Assembly (NCBI RefSeq): GCF_008806975.1
Contig: NZ_CP031728.1
Coordinates: 248,001-312,000 of the forward strand
DNA: 64,000 nt
From: Cellvibrio sp. KY-GH-1
GTDB taxonomy: Bacteria; Pseudomonadota; Gammaproteobacteria; Pseudomonadales; Cellvibrionaceae
Direction of reading: 5' to 3'
The notes beneath the pieces were generated by a model. That model saw only the letters and a list, made by a program, of their open reading frames with translations, did no database searches and had not been told where the DNA came from. Of the stretch, positions 10,601 through 18,088 are shown piece after piece; position 1 is the stretch's first letter; every line of letters starts with the position of its first letter. The translations under genes and the position numbers were made by a program.

Positions 10601-11126
10601 AGGTGGAGTTGGTGCCGTCCAACAACCAGCGGGCTGCTACACCGTTGTTCGCTGAGCTACTGCTGCTGGTGGCAGGAGTAGAGCTGCGGCTGGTGGCAAC
10701 AGAGCTGGCACTGCTGGTGCTTGGAGTACTGCTGGCAGAACCGCCACAAGCTGCACCGTTCAATGTGAATGAGGTAGGCGCTGCCCCCGGGTTATTCACC
10801 AGGAAACCGAAAGAGGCAGTGCCATTGGCCGCCAGGTTCGGGTTGTACGGCGCATTCTTCACGCACACGTTTTTACCGCTCTGGGTGTATACACCGTCCC
10901 AGAGGTTGTTAATCACATCATTACCAGCATAGGTCCAGCACAATTCCCAGGAGGTCTTGGCGGCACCGGTGTTGGTCAAGGTCACTTTGTACTGAGCGCC
11001 AGATCCCCAGTTATTCACACTGGCAAAATCCACACTACAAGCTCCCTGGGCGGTAGCACCGCCGGAAGCCATGATGCCAAGCGCCACGCTGGTGGAGAGC
11101 ATCGACAGTTTCAATAATTTTTTCAT
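7620..11126 (-). CDS. CBM2-YceI-Fn3-cytochrome c-DUF1592/1588/1585 secreted redox protein
   Basis: 1168 residues. The order is signal peptide (to about residue 27), CBM2 (about 29-127), Ser linker, YceI-like domain (about 162-342), fibronectin type III (about 353-443), Ser/Thr linker, a cytochrome c-like domain with CQGCH at 497-501, then a PSD-type module: DUF1592 (about 680-760, LAFRRPLTNDE), DUF1588 (RGGVLSSGAFMTLYAHAGRTSP and a second haem-like CYQCH at 991-995), and DUF1585 at the C-terminus. The protein should bind cellulose outside the cell, with a quinone-like ligand in YceI and covalent haem. Cellvibrio japonicus has cellulose-inducible CBM2-YceI/cytochrome proteins (Cbp2D/Cbp2E) implicated in redox support of cellulose breakdown; this looks like a relative. 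It follows the GH5 gene by 27 bp and precedes the DUF1552 gene. Confidence 0.9.
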   Translation of the reverse strand: MKKLLKLSMLSTSVALGIMASGGATAQGACSVDFASVNNWGSGAQYKVTLTNTGAAKTSWELCWTYAGNDVINNLWDGVYTQSGKNVCVKNAPYNPNLAANGTASFGFLVNNPGAAPTSFTLNGAACGGSASSTPSTSSASSVATSRSSTPATSSSSSANNGVAARWLLDGTNSTFHFVTVKKNATTGAETPENFTFTQLQGTVSPSGQATLTIPLSSISTGIALRDTRMQDYIFESAYLPNLHFTTQLDLAAIEAMSAGSTAIQSVTGNLTLHGIVKSVVFDALVVKNSSGSVSFSPKKPIVINSTDFDINYGVEYLRNLMSLGTIGEKVPVYFKMFLSNSNPSNTPAISLATAPSAPLSVTGTAVTTGASLNWADASATETGFLVRRKGADGRWYTASKLNANSVSYLDALTASGSYDYKLIAFTDSVPAAATTAVTVTFTGGASASSVSSTGTTTSASSSSTGTTTSVSSRSSSSVAFVGDATTGKNLFGTVGCQGCHKDSDGDGRFTDGIVTFDVNAWKHPANFPAGNYTGTSVSELARFINQQMLGSYATCTAANCGEHLAAYLWSLRGKNQNNGVACDTSSAVKYGMRSVKLLTSFEYHNSLQALFSKTLPANYASKDLANPDKMIASLPNHTTEPVTEARILSYQKNASDIATWAINNSALPFTCSDTTSTTCATSFIDNFAYLAFRRPLTNDEKTEYTAIVRNGSTGLRWAIQTVLMSPQFLYRTELGLPVSQARSQSWGTSTIFQQADSTAYALDPYEFASALAYMYTGSGPDKTLLTAAANGQLENATNLGQQIDRLLDSDLGKAQMGRFAGLWFRTDDVANVTRTAGSNFTQAVKDSMAQEIREVYKYAFYNNLPFTDIYTGDYTMLNSTLSSYYGVSGGGTSTTDWRMVNTANSKRGGVLSSGAFMTLYAHAGRTSPIKRAVHVRQDMLCQNIPLPTSFEDKTGLRDKAAADAQKALEAGNLTTTQFYDMQTAVEGTPCYQCHNAIINPLFGIDDFDNVGMPRSVVNGKVVQKAMDLNGNEARTNNVEINMVNNGGRLFGANGVGTVGFAEVNNEKDTGSPGLPFNGSKDLGRIMVANNLPGVNACLIQKSFRFATGYSLSREFQDDTAEKALTTQQQSQLACINDSLKTKLSGSNGNPRAMLKELGMSNVIRFRR

Positions 11127-11153
11127 GATAGGTTCTCTCTAAGCTTCATCCAA

Positions 11154-14099
11154 TTAACGGGCGTCAAAGACGAGCGCAAAGTCCACAGGAACCGCGGCAC
11201 TGATGGAGGCGATAGCCACCGCTGCACGCAGCGCTTCCACACCGGCAGTCATGTTGTAGGTTTCTGCTTTGGTCAGCACCGGTGCCAGGGTTTGCACAAG
11301 GATGCGTGAGTTGGACAGTTTTTGGACGGAGACCTTGGTGGTGATGGTTCCGCTCACACCGTGCAGGTTGAGGCTGGCAGTGATATCGGTCGCCGCTGAT
11401 TGGCCAACGGCCAGACCGCTGATCAAGGTGGCTGGAACAGTCACGGTGACAGTCGCGGTTGGGTAGGTCGCTGTTTCAAACAACATATCTTTCATGCGTT
11501 GATCGCGCAGTGCTACACCGGTGTTCACTGTGTTCAGGTCGATGGTCAGGGTGGCTACGCCAGCTGCACTGATATCGCCACTGATACTGGTGAAGTTATG
11601 CACTTCCACGTTGTGGGTGTTTTTGGTGGTGACGAAGTTCAGGTAAGAATCGGTAGTGTTCAGGGTCCAGGCGGCAGTGGTTGCAGCAGAAGAGCTGGAA
11701 CGGCTGCTGGAGCTTGGTGCTACCGAAGAAGAAGGTACTGAACTGCTGGTCATAGCCACGCTGGAAGAGCTTGGTGCTACCGAGCTGCTGGACTTGCTGG
11801 AAGAGCTTGGCGCTACGGATGCTACAGAGCTGCTGCTGGCTGGTGGTGGAGTGGTACCACAACCGATTGGCTGGGTAGACACTACGATATCGTCCATCCA
11901 TACGTCAGCGGTACGGCTGCTGAAGCTGTGGAAACCGAACATGACGTAGTTGAACTTGTCGCTCATCCAGTCAGCGGCCAGAGCGCCGTTGTTCCAATCA
12001 GATGCTGAAGTGATTGAGTGTACTTCAGTGCCATTCACACGCATTTTCAGGGTGTCATAGGCTTGGTCAGCCAGGTAATCCACTTCCACGCAGTACCAGG
12101 TATTGGCTGCCATTTGCGGGCCGCTCCACCATTGGCTTTGCTTGGGCGCGATGTTATCGCTTGGGATGTGGTTGGTACCTAACACGCCTTTGATTTGACC
12201 TACACGGATTTCATCGTTGGCATCGAAGGTTTTCTTGATACCGAAGATGTGTTCGTGGTTGTCGCCGGCCACATTACCCATTGGCACGCTCATATTCACG
12301 TAAGCACGGGTATAGAGACGTTGGGTGCCAGCTGGCAGAGCGCGAACCAGTTGCGCCGGTGCTGCGCCACCTTTGAAGTGAACAGACTTGGTACCGGTGT
12401 AAGCTTTGGTGGTATCAACCAGGGCGTATTGTGAACCTGAGGCGGTGTTGCTGTTGTTAGGCACCCAGCCGATGAAGTTCTGCCAACCGGCAGGTTGGGT
12501 GTTTGCAGTGCCGCTCTCGAAGGTATCGGAGAAGAGTACGCCGCCACCGTTGTTCACAGAGGAGGTGGTCGCGGTGCTGCTACTGGAGAACACGACAGCG
12601 ACAGAGCTGCTGGACTTGCTGGAACTAGTCGCAGGTACTGATGAGCTGGTTGCTGGTGTAGAGCTGCGTGAAGAGGTTGACGGGGTAGAGCTGGTAACAG
12701 TGCCACCGTTGTTGGCAATCATCGCATTGCGTACCAGGGTACCGGACGCAGTCAGCTGAGCGCTGGTCCAGCCACCATTGGCGCTGGCATTAGGCACGAG
12801 CGCAGAAGAACCTTCGGCTTTGTCATTCAATGCCCAGTTGGCATTGCTGATACCGTTGGTTTTCAGGAAGCTCAACCAGGTGTTGGTTTCGGTTGTGTCT
12901 ACAGCACCGGCACCGTCAGCATTCACTGAACCCCACTCGGTCACAAACAGTGCAATACCGCGGTTAAGTGCGGTTTGCGCTTTGTCGCGCAGGGATTGTT
13001 TGTGAGTACCAGCATAGAAGTGCAAGGTGTAAGCGATGTTGCTGTAGGCGGTGATTGGATCGTTAGCCGCTACATCAACGTCTTGAGACCAGTTAGGTGT
13101 GCCCACGATAATCAGGTTGTCCGGGTCAATTGCACGGATTTCCTTGATGACATCAGTAGCGTAAGGCTTGAGAACACCGCTCCAGGAGATATTCAACGGC
13201 TCGTTGTATACCTCATAAATCACGTTGTTGTAGTTACCGTACTTGGTAGCCATTTCTTTGAAGAAAGCGATTGCTGCTGCTTTGTTGTCTTCCGCGTGAT
13301 GGGTGTGCCAATCGATGATCACATACATGTTGTTGGCAATAGCCGCATCAACCACGGTAGTGGCGCGGGTTTTGTTGGAAGAGTCGGTCAGGTAACCGCC
13401 AGTATCTTCAACACCCATAGCAACGCGAATCAGGTTGGCTTTCCAGTCGGACTTCAACCAGGACACAACTTGCGCGTTGTAGTACTTCTCGCCACCCCAA
13501 CCGGTGTTACTCCAGAACAGGCTCATGCCTGACAGATTGGCGGGTTGGCCGTTGGCGGTTACTTTGTTGCCTTGAACAACCAGTGGTGCAACGCCTTGAG
13601 CCGTTCCGTTGGACGATGCTGTAGATGAACGAGAGCTTGACACTACTGCAGTAGAGGATGGTGCTGCAGAGGAAGTGGTAGTGGTTCCACCGCACACTGC
13701 GCCGGTGATCACCGGTACTTCAGCAGCCGCTGAGCCTTTGGAACCCTGGAAACCGAATTCAACGCTTTGACCGGCGGCAATGTTGCCATTCCAGCTCAGG
13801 TTGGTTGCGGTGTAAGGGTTGGTTCCGCTCAGGGTGGCGTTGTAGCTGGACGTTACACGGTTGTCGCCATTGTATTTCCAGCTAATGTTCCAGCCATTGA
13901 TTGCGCTTGTCCCATCGTTAGTTATTTTTATCTTGGCATCAAATCCATTATTCCACTGGTTATTGACCACATACTGGCAACCAGCATAGGCCTGAGTGGA
14001 AAGAGTGGATACAGCCAGGGAGAACCCGGCCGCATAGAGAGAGCGCGTTAGCGCACCCGCTATACGAGGGTTGATCGCAGAGGCTTTAAAGCTACTCAT
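11154..14099 (-). CDS. CBM2-GH5 endoglucanase with ConA-like and YceI domains, copy B
   Basis: Same 981-residue protein as at 307-3252, with the same signal peptide, CBM2, GH5 domain (Glu300 acid/base, Glu388 nucleophile), ConA-like domain and C-terminal YceI domain. A handful of silent differences separate the genes. In this copy the downstream neighbours are complete, so the gene can be read as the first of a three-gene operon: GH5-YceI, CBM2-YceI-cytochrome-DUF1592, DUF1552, terminator. The operon arrangement ties a hydrolase and a haem protein that share both the cellulose-binding module and the YceI module. Confidence 0.94.
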   Translation of the reverse strand: MSSFKASAINPRIAGALTRSLYAAGFSLAVSTLSTQAYAGCQYVVNNQWNNGFDAKIKITNDGTSAINGWNISWKYNGDNRVTSSYNATLSGTNPYTATNLSWNGNIAAGQSVEFGFQGSKGSAAAEVPVITGAVCGGTTTTSSAAPSSTAVVSSSRSSTASSNGTAQGVAPLVVQGNKVTANGQPANLSGMSLFWSNTGWGGEKYYNAQVVSWLKSDWKANLIRVAMGVEDTGGYLTDSSNKTRATTVVDAAIANNMYVIIDWHTHHAEDNKAAAIAFFKEMATKYGNYNNVIYEVYNEPLNISWSGVLKPYATDVIKEIRAIDPDNLIIVGTPNWSQDVDVAANDPITAYSNIAYTLHFYAGTHKQSLRDKAQTALNRGIALFVTEWGSVNADGAGAVDTTETNTWLSFLKTNGISNANWALNDKAEGSSALVPNASANGGWTSAQLTASGTLVRNAMIANNGGTVTSSTPSTSSRSSTPATSSSVPATSSSKSSSSVAVVFSSSSTATTSSVNNGGGVLFSDTFESGTANTQPAGWQNFIGWVPNNSNTASGSQYALVDTTKAYTGTKSVHFKGGAAPAQLVRALPAGTQRLYTRAYVNMSVPMGNVAGDNHEHIFGIKKTFDANDEIRVGQIKGVLGTNHIPSDNIAPKQSQWWSGPQMAANTWYCVEVDYLADQAYDTLKMRVNGTEVHSITSASDWNNGALAADWMSDKFNYVMFGFHSFSSRTADVWMDDIVVSTQPIGCGTTPPPASSSSVASVAPSSSSKSSSSVAPSSSSVAMTSSSVPSSSVAPSSSSRSSSSAATTAAWTLNTTDSYLNFVTTKNTHNVEVHNFTSISGDISAAGVATLTIDLNTVNTGVALRDQRMKDMLFETATYPTATVTVTVPATLISGLAVGQSAATDITASLNLHGVSGTITTKVSVQKLSNSRILVQTLAPVLTKAETYNMTAGVEALRAAVAIASISAAVPVDFALVFDAR

Positions 14100-14203
14100 A
14101 GTGTCTTCCTCGGAGGTAAATGCCGGCTTGCACCGGCAACGGTCATCAACATCGTTCTTGTTAAAACGGTTAAAACAAGGGGTAAAACAAAGCGATAAAA
14201 CCA

Positions 14204-14233
14204 GGCGATGACAGAAACAGCGCTGTCATCGCC
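14204..14233 (-). terminator. Hairpin between membrane-protein and GH5 genes, copy B
   Basis: Identical to the hairpin at 3357-3386: 11-bp stem, 8-base loop, T-rich follow-on on the minus strand, with the 14-mer operator-like sequence in loop and right arm (14215-14228). Confidence 0.55.
14215..14228. promoter_or_regulatory. LacI-type operator-like 14-mer before GH5 copy B
   Basis: Reads TGACAGCGCTGTTT on the minus strand, exactly as at 3368-3381 and as on the plus strand at 17425-17438. Confidence 0.45.
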
Positions 14234-14263
14234 GCCGATCAGGCTGTGATGCCGGCTCGGTGA

Positions 14264-14872
14264 CTAATCAAACTTGCGGGAGGCGTTCAGATGGATCTGT
14301 TCAGCGATCAGGGGTTGTTCGGGTTCAGCTTTGCGCATGGCGCGCAGAACTTCACCGGCAACGATAAAGGCGGTGACCAACAAGCCGGAGTAAATAAACA
14401 TGACAAAGCTGAAGTCCACGGTGTAGTTCCAGGGTCTGGCGATGCCGAGGTAGCAGGCAAATAACCAGGACGTGGTAGACAATGCACCGGTGAGTACCAC
14501 CAGGATTTGTTCAAAGGTGGGGAGACCGAGCAGCCCGCGGCGTGAGGTGACACGTGGAAAGCTGTAGTAGTGCAGGGCGATACCGTTCAGGGTGAGCACT
14601 GACACTACGGTGAATTTGGCCCAGAGTTTTTCGTTCATCAGGTACTGCTGGGGGTTTTCGAGATAGCCGAGCAATACCAGGGCGAGGCCGGAGATCCACA
14701 GCAAAACCAGGGAGATAAACATAATTTCGGCGGACTTGGTGAGGTCTTTTACGGCACCGGAAGAGAGGGCGCCGCCTTTGGTTTTGGCCAAGGCCAAGTC
14801 TTGCATCAACAGGATGCCAACAGCCACGCAAGCGGCCAGGAGATGGGCATACACAATCAGGGTTTTAAACAT
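14264..14872 (-). CDS. Small polytopic membrane protein, copy B
   Basis: 202 residues, identical to the protein at 3417-4025 except Gly for Ser at about residue 39. Five or so hydrophobic segments mark it as an inner-membrane protein of unknown function. Its ATG at 14872 is the only sensible start here and fixes the start used for copy A. It may have its own promoter, because operator-like sites lie upstream and a hairpin lies between it and the GH5 gene. Confidence 0.82.
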   Translation of the reverse strand: MFKTLIVYAHLLAACVAVGILLMQDLALAKTKGGALSSGAVKDLTKSAEIMFISLVLLWISGLALVLLGYLENPQQYLMNEKLWAKFTVVSVLTLNGIALHYYSFPRVTSRRGLLGLPTFEQILVVLTGALSTTSWLFACYLGIARPWNYTVDFSFVMFIYSGLLVTAFIVAGEVLRAMRKAEPEQPLIAEQIHLNASRKFD

Positions 14873-14924
14873 AGTTGTCCGCGCCTTTGTTGTTTTCTTT
14901 AATCAAAGTATATTTACCGATAAA

Positions 14925-14938
14925 TGATTGCGCTAACA
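14925..14938. promoter_or_regulatory. Operator-like 14-mer, proximal, upstream of membrane protein copy B
   Basis: TGATTGCGCTAACA, identical to 4083-4096 and 53 bp upstream of the start codon. The sequence on both sides has diverged from copy A. Confidence 0.5.
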
Positions 14939-15203
14939 TTTTTAAATCGTGACATATTCGATATATCCTCCCTTGGATTATCGAAACAGAATCATGACGC
15001 CAATGTTTGCAACAATTATTTGTAACTTGATGGTGAAGCTAATTAGTGTGTTTTCTACTGGAAAAGTCGCTTTTTTCTTTGGTAATTACTTTTTTGCCAG
15101 CAATGAAAAACATTGTTTTTTTGAATTAAGGTTTGAACATTCAGTAAACGAATTGCCGGTTGAATTCACACTTATATTTATTGGAACCAAAGTTAACGCA
15201 GAT

Positions 15204-15217
15204 TGGTAGCGCGATCA
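15204..15217. promoter_or_regulatory. Operator-like 14-mer, distal, upstream of membrane protein copy B
   Basis: TGGTAGCGCGATCA, two mismatches from the Xanthomonas xyl-box as I recall it, at a distance comparable to the distal site of copy A (4374-4387). Confidence 0.4.
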
Positions 15218-15224
15218 AATAAAG

Positions 15225-15470
15225 ATGCACAAGTATACAAGTAAAAAAATGGGTATATTTCAAAAAATACGTGAAATGGATGCTGATCTAGGCTTGTTTA
15301 AATTTACAGGTAAAAAAATGGTTTTAACCATGGCAGTTGACCTGTCGGAGTTAAATATTCCAGAGGGTTATTTATTAGCGCAGAAACCAATATCTGTAAT
15401 GGATTTACCAAGACCTCAAGTCGCGTTCCATTCAAGGCGTTTCAGCTTGTTTTGCTGCTCATTTGTATGA
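15225..15470 (+). CDS. Small hypothetical protein, possibly truncated
   Basis: 81 residues. The first 65 (GIFQKIREMDADLGLFKF and following) look protein-like, but the C-terminus runs into sequence belonging to the GH74 pseudogene on the other strand, so it may be the N-terminal fragment of a lost gene. There is no good ribosome-binding site; an ATG at 15249 is an alternative start. I do not recognise it. Confidence 0.25.
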   Translation: MHKYTSKKMGIFQKIREMDADLGLFKFTGKKMVLTMAVDLSELNIPEGYLLAQKPISVMDLPRPQVAFHSRRFSLFCCSFV

Positions 15471-16930
15471 CAGAAGCCTCCCTAGCGTTGCTAATAGTGC
15501 CGGCAATAACTATACCTGTTTGCCAAACTACCGCCGGCGCTCCGTTATTGGTGACGGGCACCCCCGCGCAATTACCTGAGTTGCAGTCGCTGGTTACCTT
15601 CTTGCACACAGTAACTTGCCCTAATTCGAGATCGAGCTCCCAACGCTAGAAACTACCCAATATCTGTTTGATATGGAGCTGCTGCTTGGTACAGGGCTGT
15701 TAGTCGTGGTAAAGCTTGAGGGGCTTCTGCCCGAGCTACTTGCAGTCGAGCTGGGTGATTTAGATGTCGCGACTACACTTAATGACATGGGCTGGCTGTT
15801 ATAAGTCGAACGTTAAATGCAGCTCTTATTGTTCTCATAACCTCAACCGCTTTGTGTGCACAGGCTGTTGCATCGCGACCACCCGCTAACCAAATAACAA
15901 AAGGGGCTTTGAAACGGCGAGCTGAGGGGGAGGTTCGCAGCAGGAGATACCTTGAAGGTCGGGTCCTTGTCGGAGCGATCTACTTCTACAATTGAACCTG
16001 CACGCAAACAAGAAATTACAATCCATGTGCTTCCAAGCGCCGTTGACACAAAAGCTGCTGTTGTATCACCCAGCGCCCAAACAATGTTGCGTCCATCGGC
16101 GGATGAGGCGGCGTTGCCACCAGACATTGCGCCTGTAGCTGCCTTGTCATCAGTTACTCCCTGCTAACGTGGAAAGCGTTGTACCTCCGGTGCCCTGCGC
16201 GGTTAGATTCTCACTACCTTAAACATAGTGGCACCAATGCCATACATGAGGTGGTTGGAGTTGTATGTGGAGGCAATTTCAACGGGTTCGTTCATCCGCC
16301 CCAGTTTGCCGGTAGGTGCTGCCGGGTTATTTGAACATGTAACGCCGAAATTAAGCCAAGGCACCTCAGATATGTCCAAAGTATAGCGTTGGGTTTTACT
16401 CCGGTAACCAGCCCAATCCCAAATACGAGTCCAGGTTGCGCCTCCATCAGTGATGCAGAAGAAAATGGCGTCTGGCCACCAGAAAGCCTGTGGGACAACC
16501 ATCAGGGTTTTCGGTTTTTTTCGATAGATCGTCAAACTGTTATAACCGAAATAAAGGTCTGAACCACTGGAATGGCGCCGTTGTTTGGGGGCTAGTTATT
16601 GGTATGCATGCCAGTGGCGGCATAGAGTCGGTTAGTGTCAACTGAATTGGTCGATATTCTGGGGGCGCCGTTCCAGCTCCAGTTATCCCAGCCAACCCAA
16701 TCGAGCAACGGAGTTCATTTCTTATTGGTTTTGTCCCAACGATAGGCACTGCCTATGGCTGTACGTCCATAAATCAAATTTGGCTCTTTCTGGTTAAATA
16801 GGGTGCGGGGCACAAAACCTCCGTCATCCATACGAACACTGTTCCAGTTATAGGTTTCAGTGCGGGCAGCAAGGTAGACGGTGGCGATTAATGCACCACC
16901 TAAAGGGCTGGCAATAGCTAGGCTAAGAAA
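15455..16930 (-). pseudogene. Decayed GH74 xyloglucanase with Ser linker and binding-module remnant
   Basis: Read on the minus strand in several frames, it matches GH74 in order: a signal-like start near 16930; TYNWNSVRMDDGGFVP (near 16850); IYGRTAIGSAYRWD (near 16770), where the catalytic Asp of the usual ARTDIGGAYRW is Ala; a stop; LLDWVGWDNWSWNG; a frameshift; NRLYAATGMHTNN then a stop; then TIYRKKPKTLMVV to the GGATWTRIWDW and YTLDISEVPWLNFGV segment at 16203-16540; then MSGGNAASSADGRNIVW at about 16120. A Ser/Thr-rich linker (about 15650-15780) and a cysteine-containing binding-module remnant follow. At least two stops, several frameshifts and internal deletions make it non-functional. 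An intact GH74 lies at 30132-32858. Confidence 0.85.
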
Positions 16931-17424
16931 TCAGCGTAGATTTAAGGTAATTTTTCGCTATTTAGAACGACTTTAAGTAATTTAACAATTCAAAAAATTT
17001 TCAAATTTCTAAAAATAAAATCGAAGGTTTTTTTGATTTTTGTTATTCGGAAGGTTGTTTTTGGGAGGGCTAAAAGCGTTAAAAATGCCCCAAAACAAGG
17101 ATTTTTTAGGTTTTAAATAAATGATGGGGGCAAAGGTAAGACGACTTCTTTTAAAAATAATTTTTCTTTAAAGCTAATATTTTTTTGTTTGGTCGATGTG
17201 GTGCACAACAAAAGTCTGCGTCTTTGATATTGAGTGGTTGTTCCTGCGAAGTCTAAGGAGTGCAACTAAAGCGAATCGGACTTTAATTTTCAAATATAAC
17301 GGAAATTTCATTTGCGGGTGAGTGATATTTATCACATAAATTCAGTGTTTGTGGAAAAATCAGACAATTTTAATATAAGGGGTTGCCAATTCCGAATATT
17401 TGCAATACTTTTGGCGAATTGAAT

Positions 17425-17438
17425 TGACAGCGCTGTTT
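17425..17438. promoter_or_regulatory. LacI-type operator-like 14-mer upstream of GH6
   Basis: TGACAGCGCTGTTT contains the 10-bp palindrome ACAGCGCTGT and is identical to the motif before both GH5 copies. Confidence 0.45.
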
Positions 17439-17924
17439 TGCATCTCGACCTGTTGTTTTTATATATTAAAAAATCATCAGTAAAAGCTAATAAGTATAAA
17501 AAGATTCAAGTGTTCCAAGCGCTGTCCTGCCAATGATGTCTCTATTAACCCTGTCTGTTTGTTTCATTAGCCTGAAGAAGTTAAAAATTTGTTGTAAATG
17601 CCTTGAGGCATAGCGTGGCGCTTAAATGATAGCGCTGCCAAGCTGTAAGTTTTCTTCATGTGTACAAGTGTGCAGTGAGATATTTTTCGCAGAATGGAAT
17701 TGCTGAATAGTAGGATAATAACGTTAATGTTTTTGTGTTTCCCTTCAGCATTCCTCACTAGAAATATATGCAGTTTTGACGATTTATGGTGTTTTTACCG
17801 TTCGTTTTCAATGAGCGGTAATGGTCACTTCATAGGTCGGTTGGTGTTGTTTCAACACCTTCATTTCAAATAAAGATTCAAACGATACTAACAATAATAA
17901 CCGCGAGAAATTGTTAAAAGATTA

Positions 17925-17938
17925 AGGTAGCGCTAACA
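17925..17938. promoter_or_regulatory. Xyl-box-like operator upstream of GH6
   Basis: AGGTAGCGCTAACA differs in one position from TGGTAGCGCTAACA, the XylR operator of Xanthomonas as I recall it. It lies about 150 bp upstream of the GH6 start codon. Confidence 0.5.
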
Positions 17939-18088
17939 AGCCTTTATCTTTCAGCCCCGATGGAATGAACAACCACAGCCGTTTTGTGGTGCCTTGCAGG
18001 AAGTAAGGAACATAAGCGCCTGTAGTAGAAGGCGCCGAATAATAACGAGAGCTTACAGCTCTACTCACTGGAATCCAGGAGAACTTCA

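Larger units (their letters stand above)
10848..14894. repeat. Large duplication, copy B
   Basis: Second copy of the segment at 1-4047. Here the cytochrome/DUF1592 gene is complete and is followed by the DUF1552 gene and a terminator, so this copy shows the full operon. Nearly all differences from copy A are silent; one seen amino-acid change is Ser to Gly in the membrane protein (ALSSSAVKD versus ALSSGAVKD). Such low divergence points to a recent duplication or ongoing gene conversion. Confidence 0.97.
14895..15454. other. AT-rich stretch upstream of copy B with one small doubtful ORF
   Basis: The region contains the two operator-like sites (14925-14938 and 15204-15217) and a short open frame at 15225-15470. 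Nothing else could be assigned. It ends where the GH74 pseudogene begins, so the small frame may have been cut by the same rearrangement. Confidence 0.5.
16931..18088. promoter_or_regulatory. Long upstream region of the GH6 gene
   Basis: About 1.1 kb without a convincing gene, very AT-rich at 16970-17200. It contains operator-like sites at 17425-17438 (TGACAGCGCTGTTT), 17514-17527 (TCCAAGCGCTGTCC) and 17925-17938 (AGGTAGCGCTAACA). The last 120 bases before the gene could fold into short hairpins: CCACA/TGTGG near 17973-17988, GCGCC/GGCGC near 18017-18036, and GAGCT/AGCTC near 18049-18060. These would form a structured leader if transcribed. Confidence 0.5.

Noticed and set aside
16203..16749. 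Two minus-strand frames that could be taken as separate small genes
   Set aside because: Both are pieces of the same GH74 remnant in different frames.
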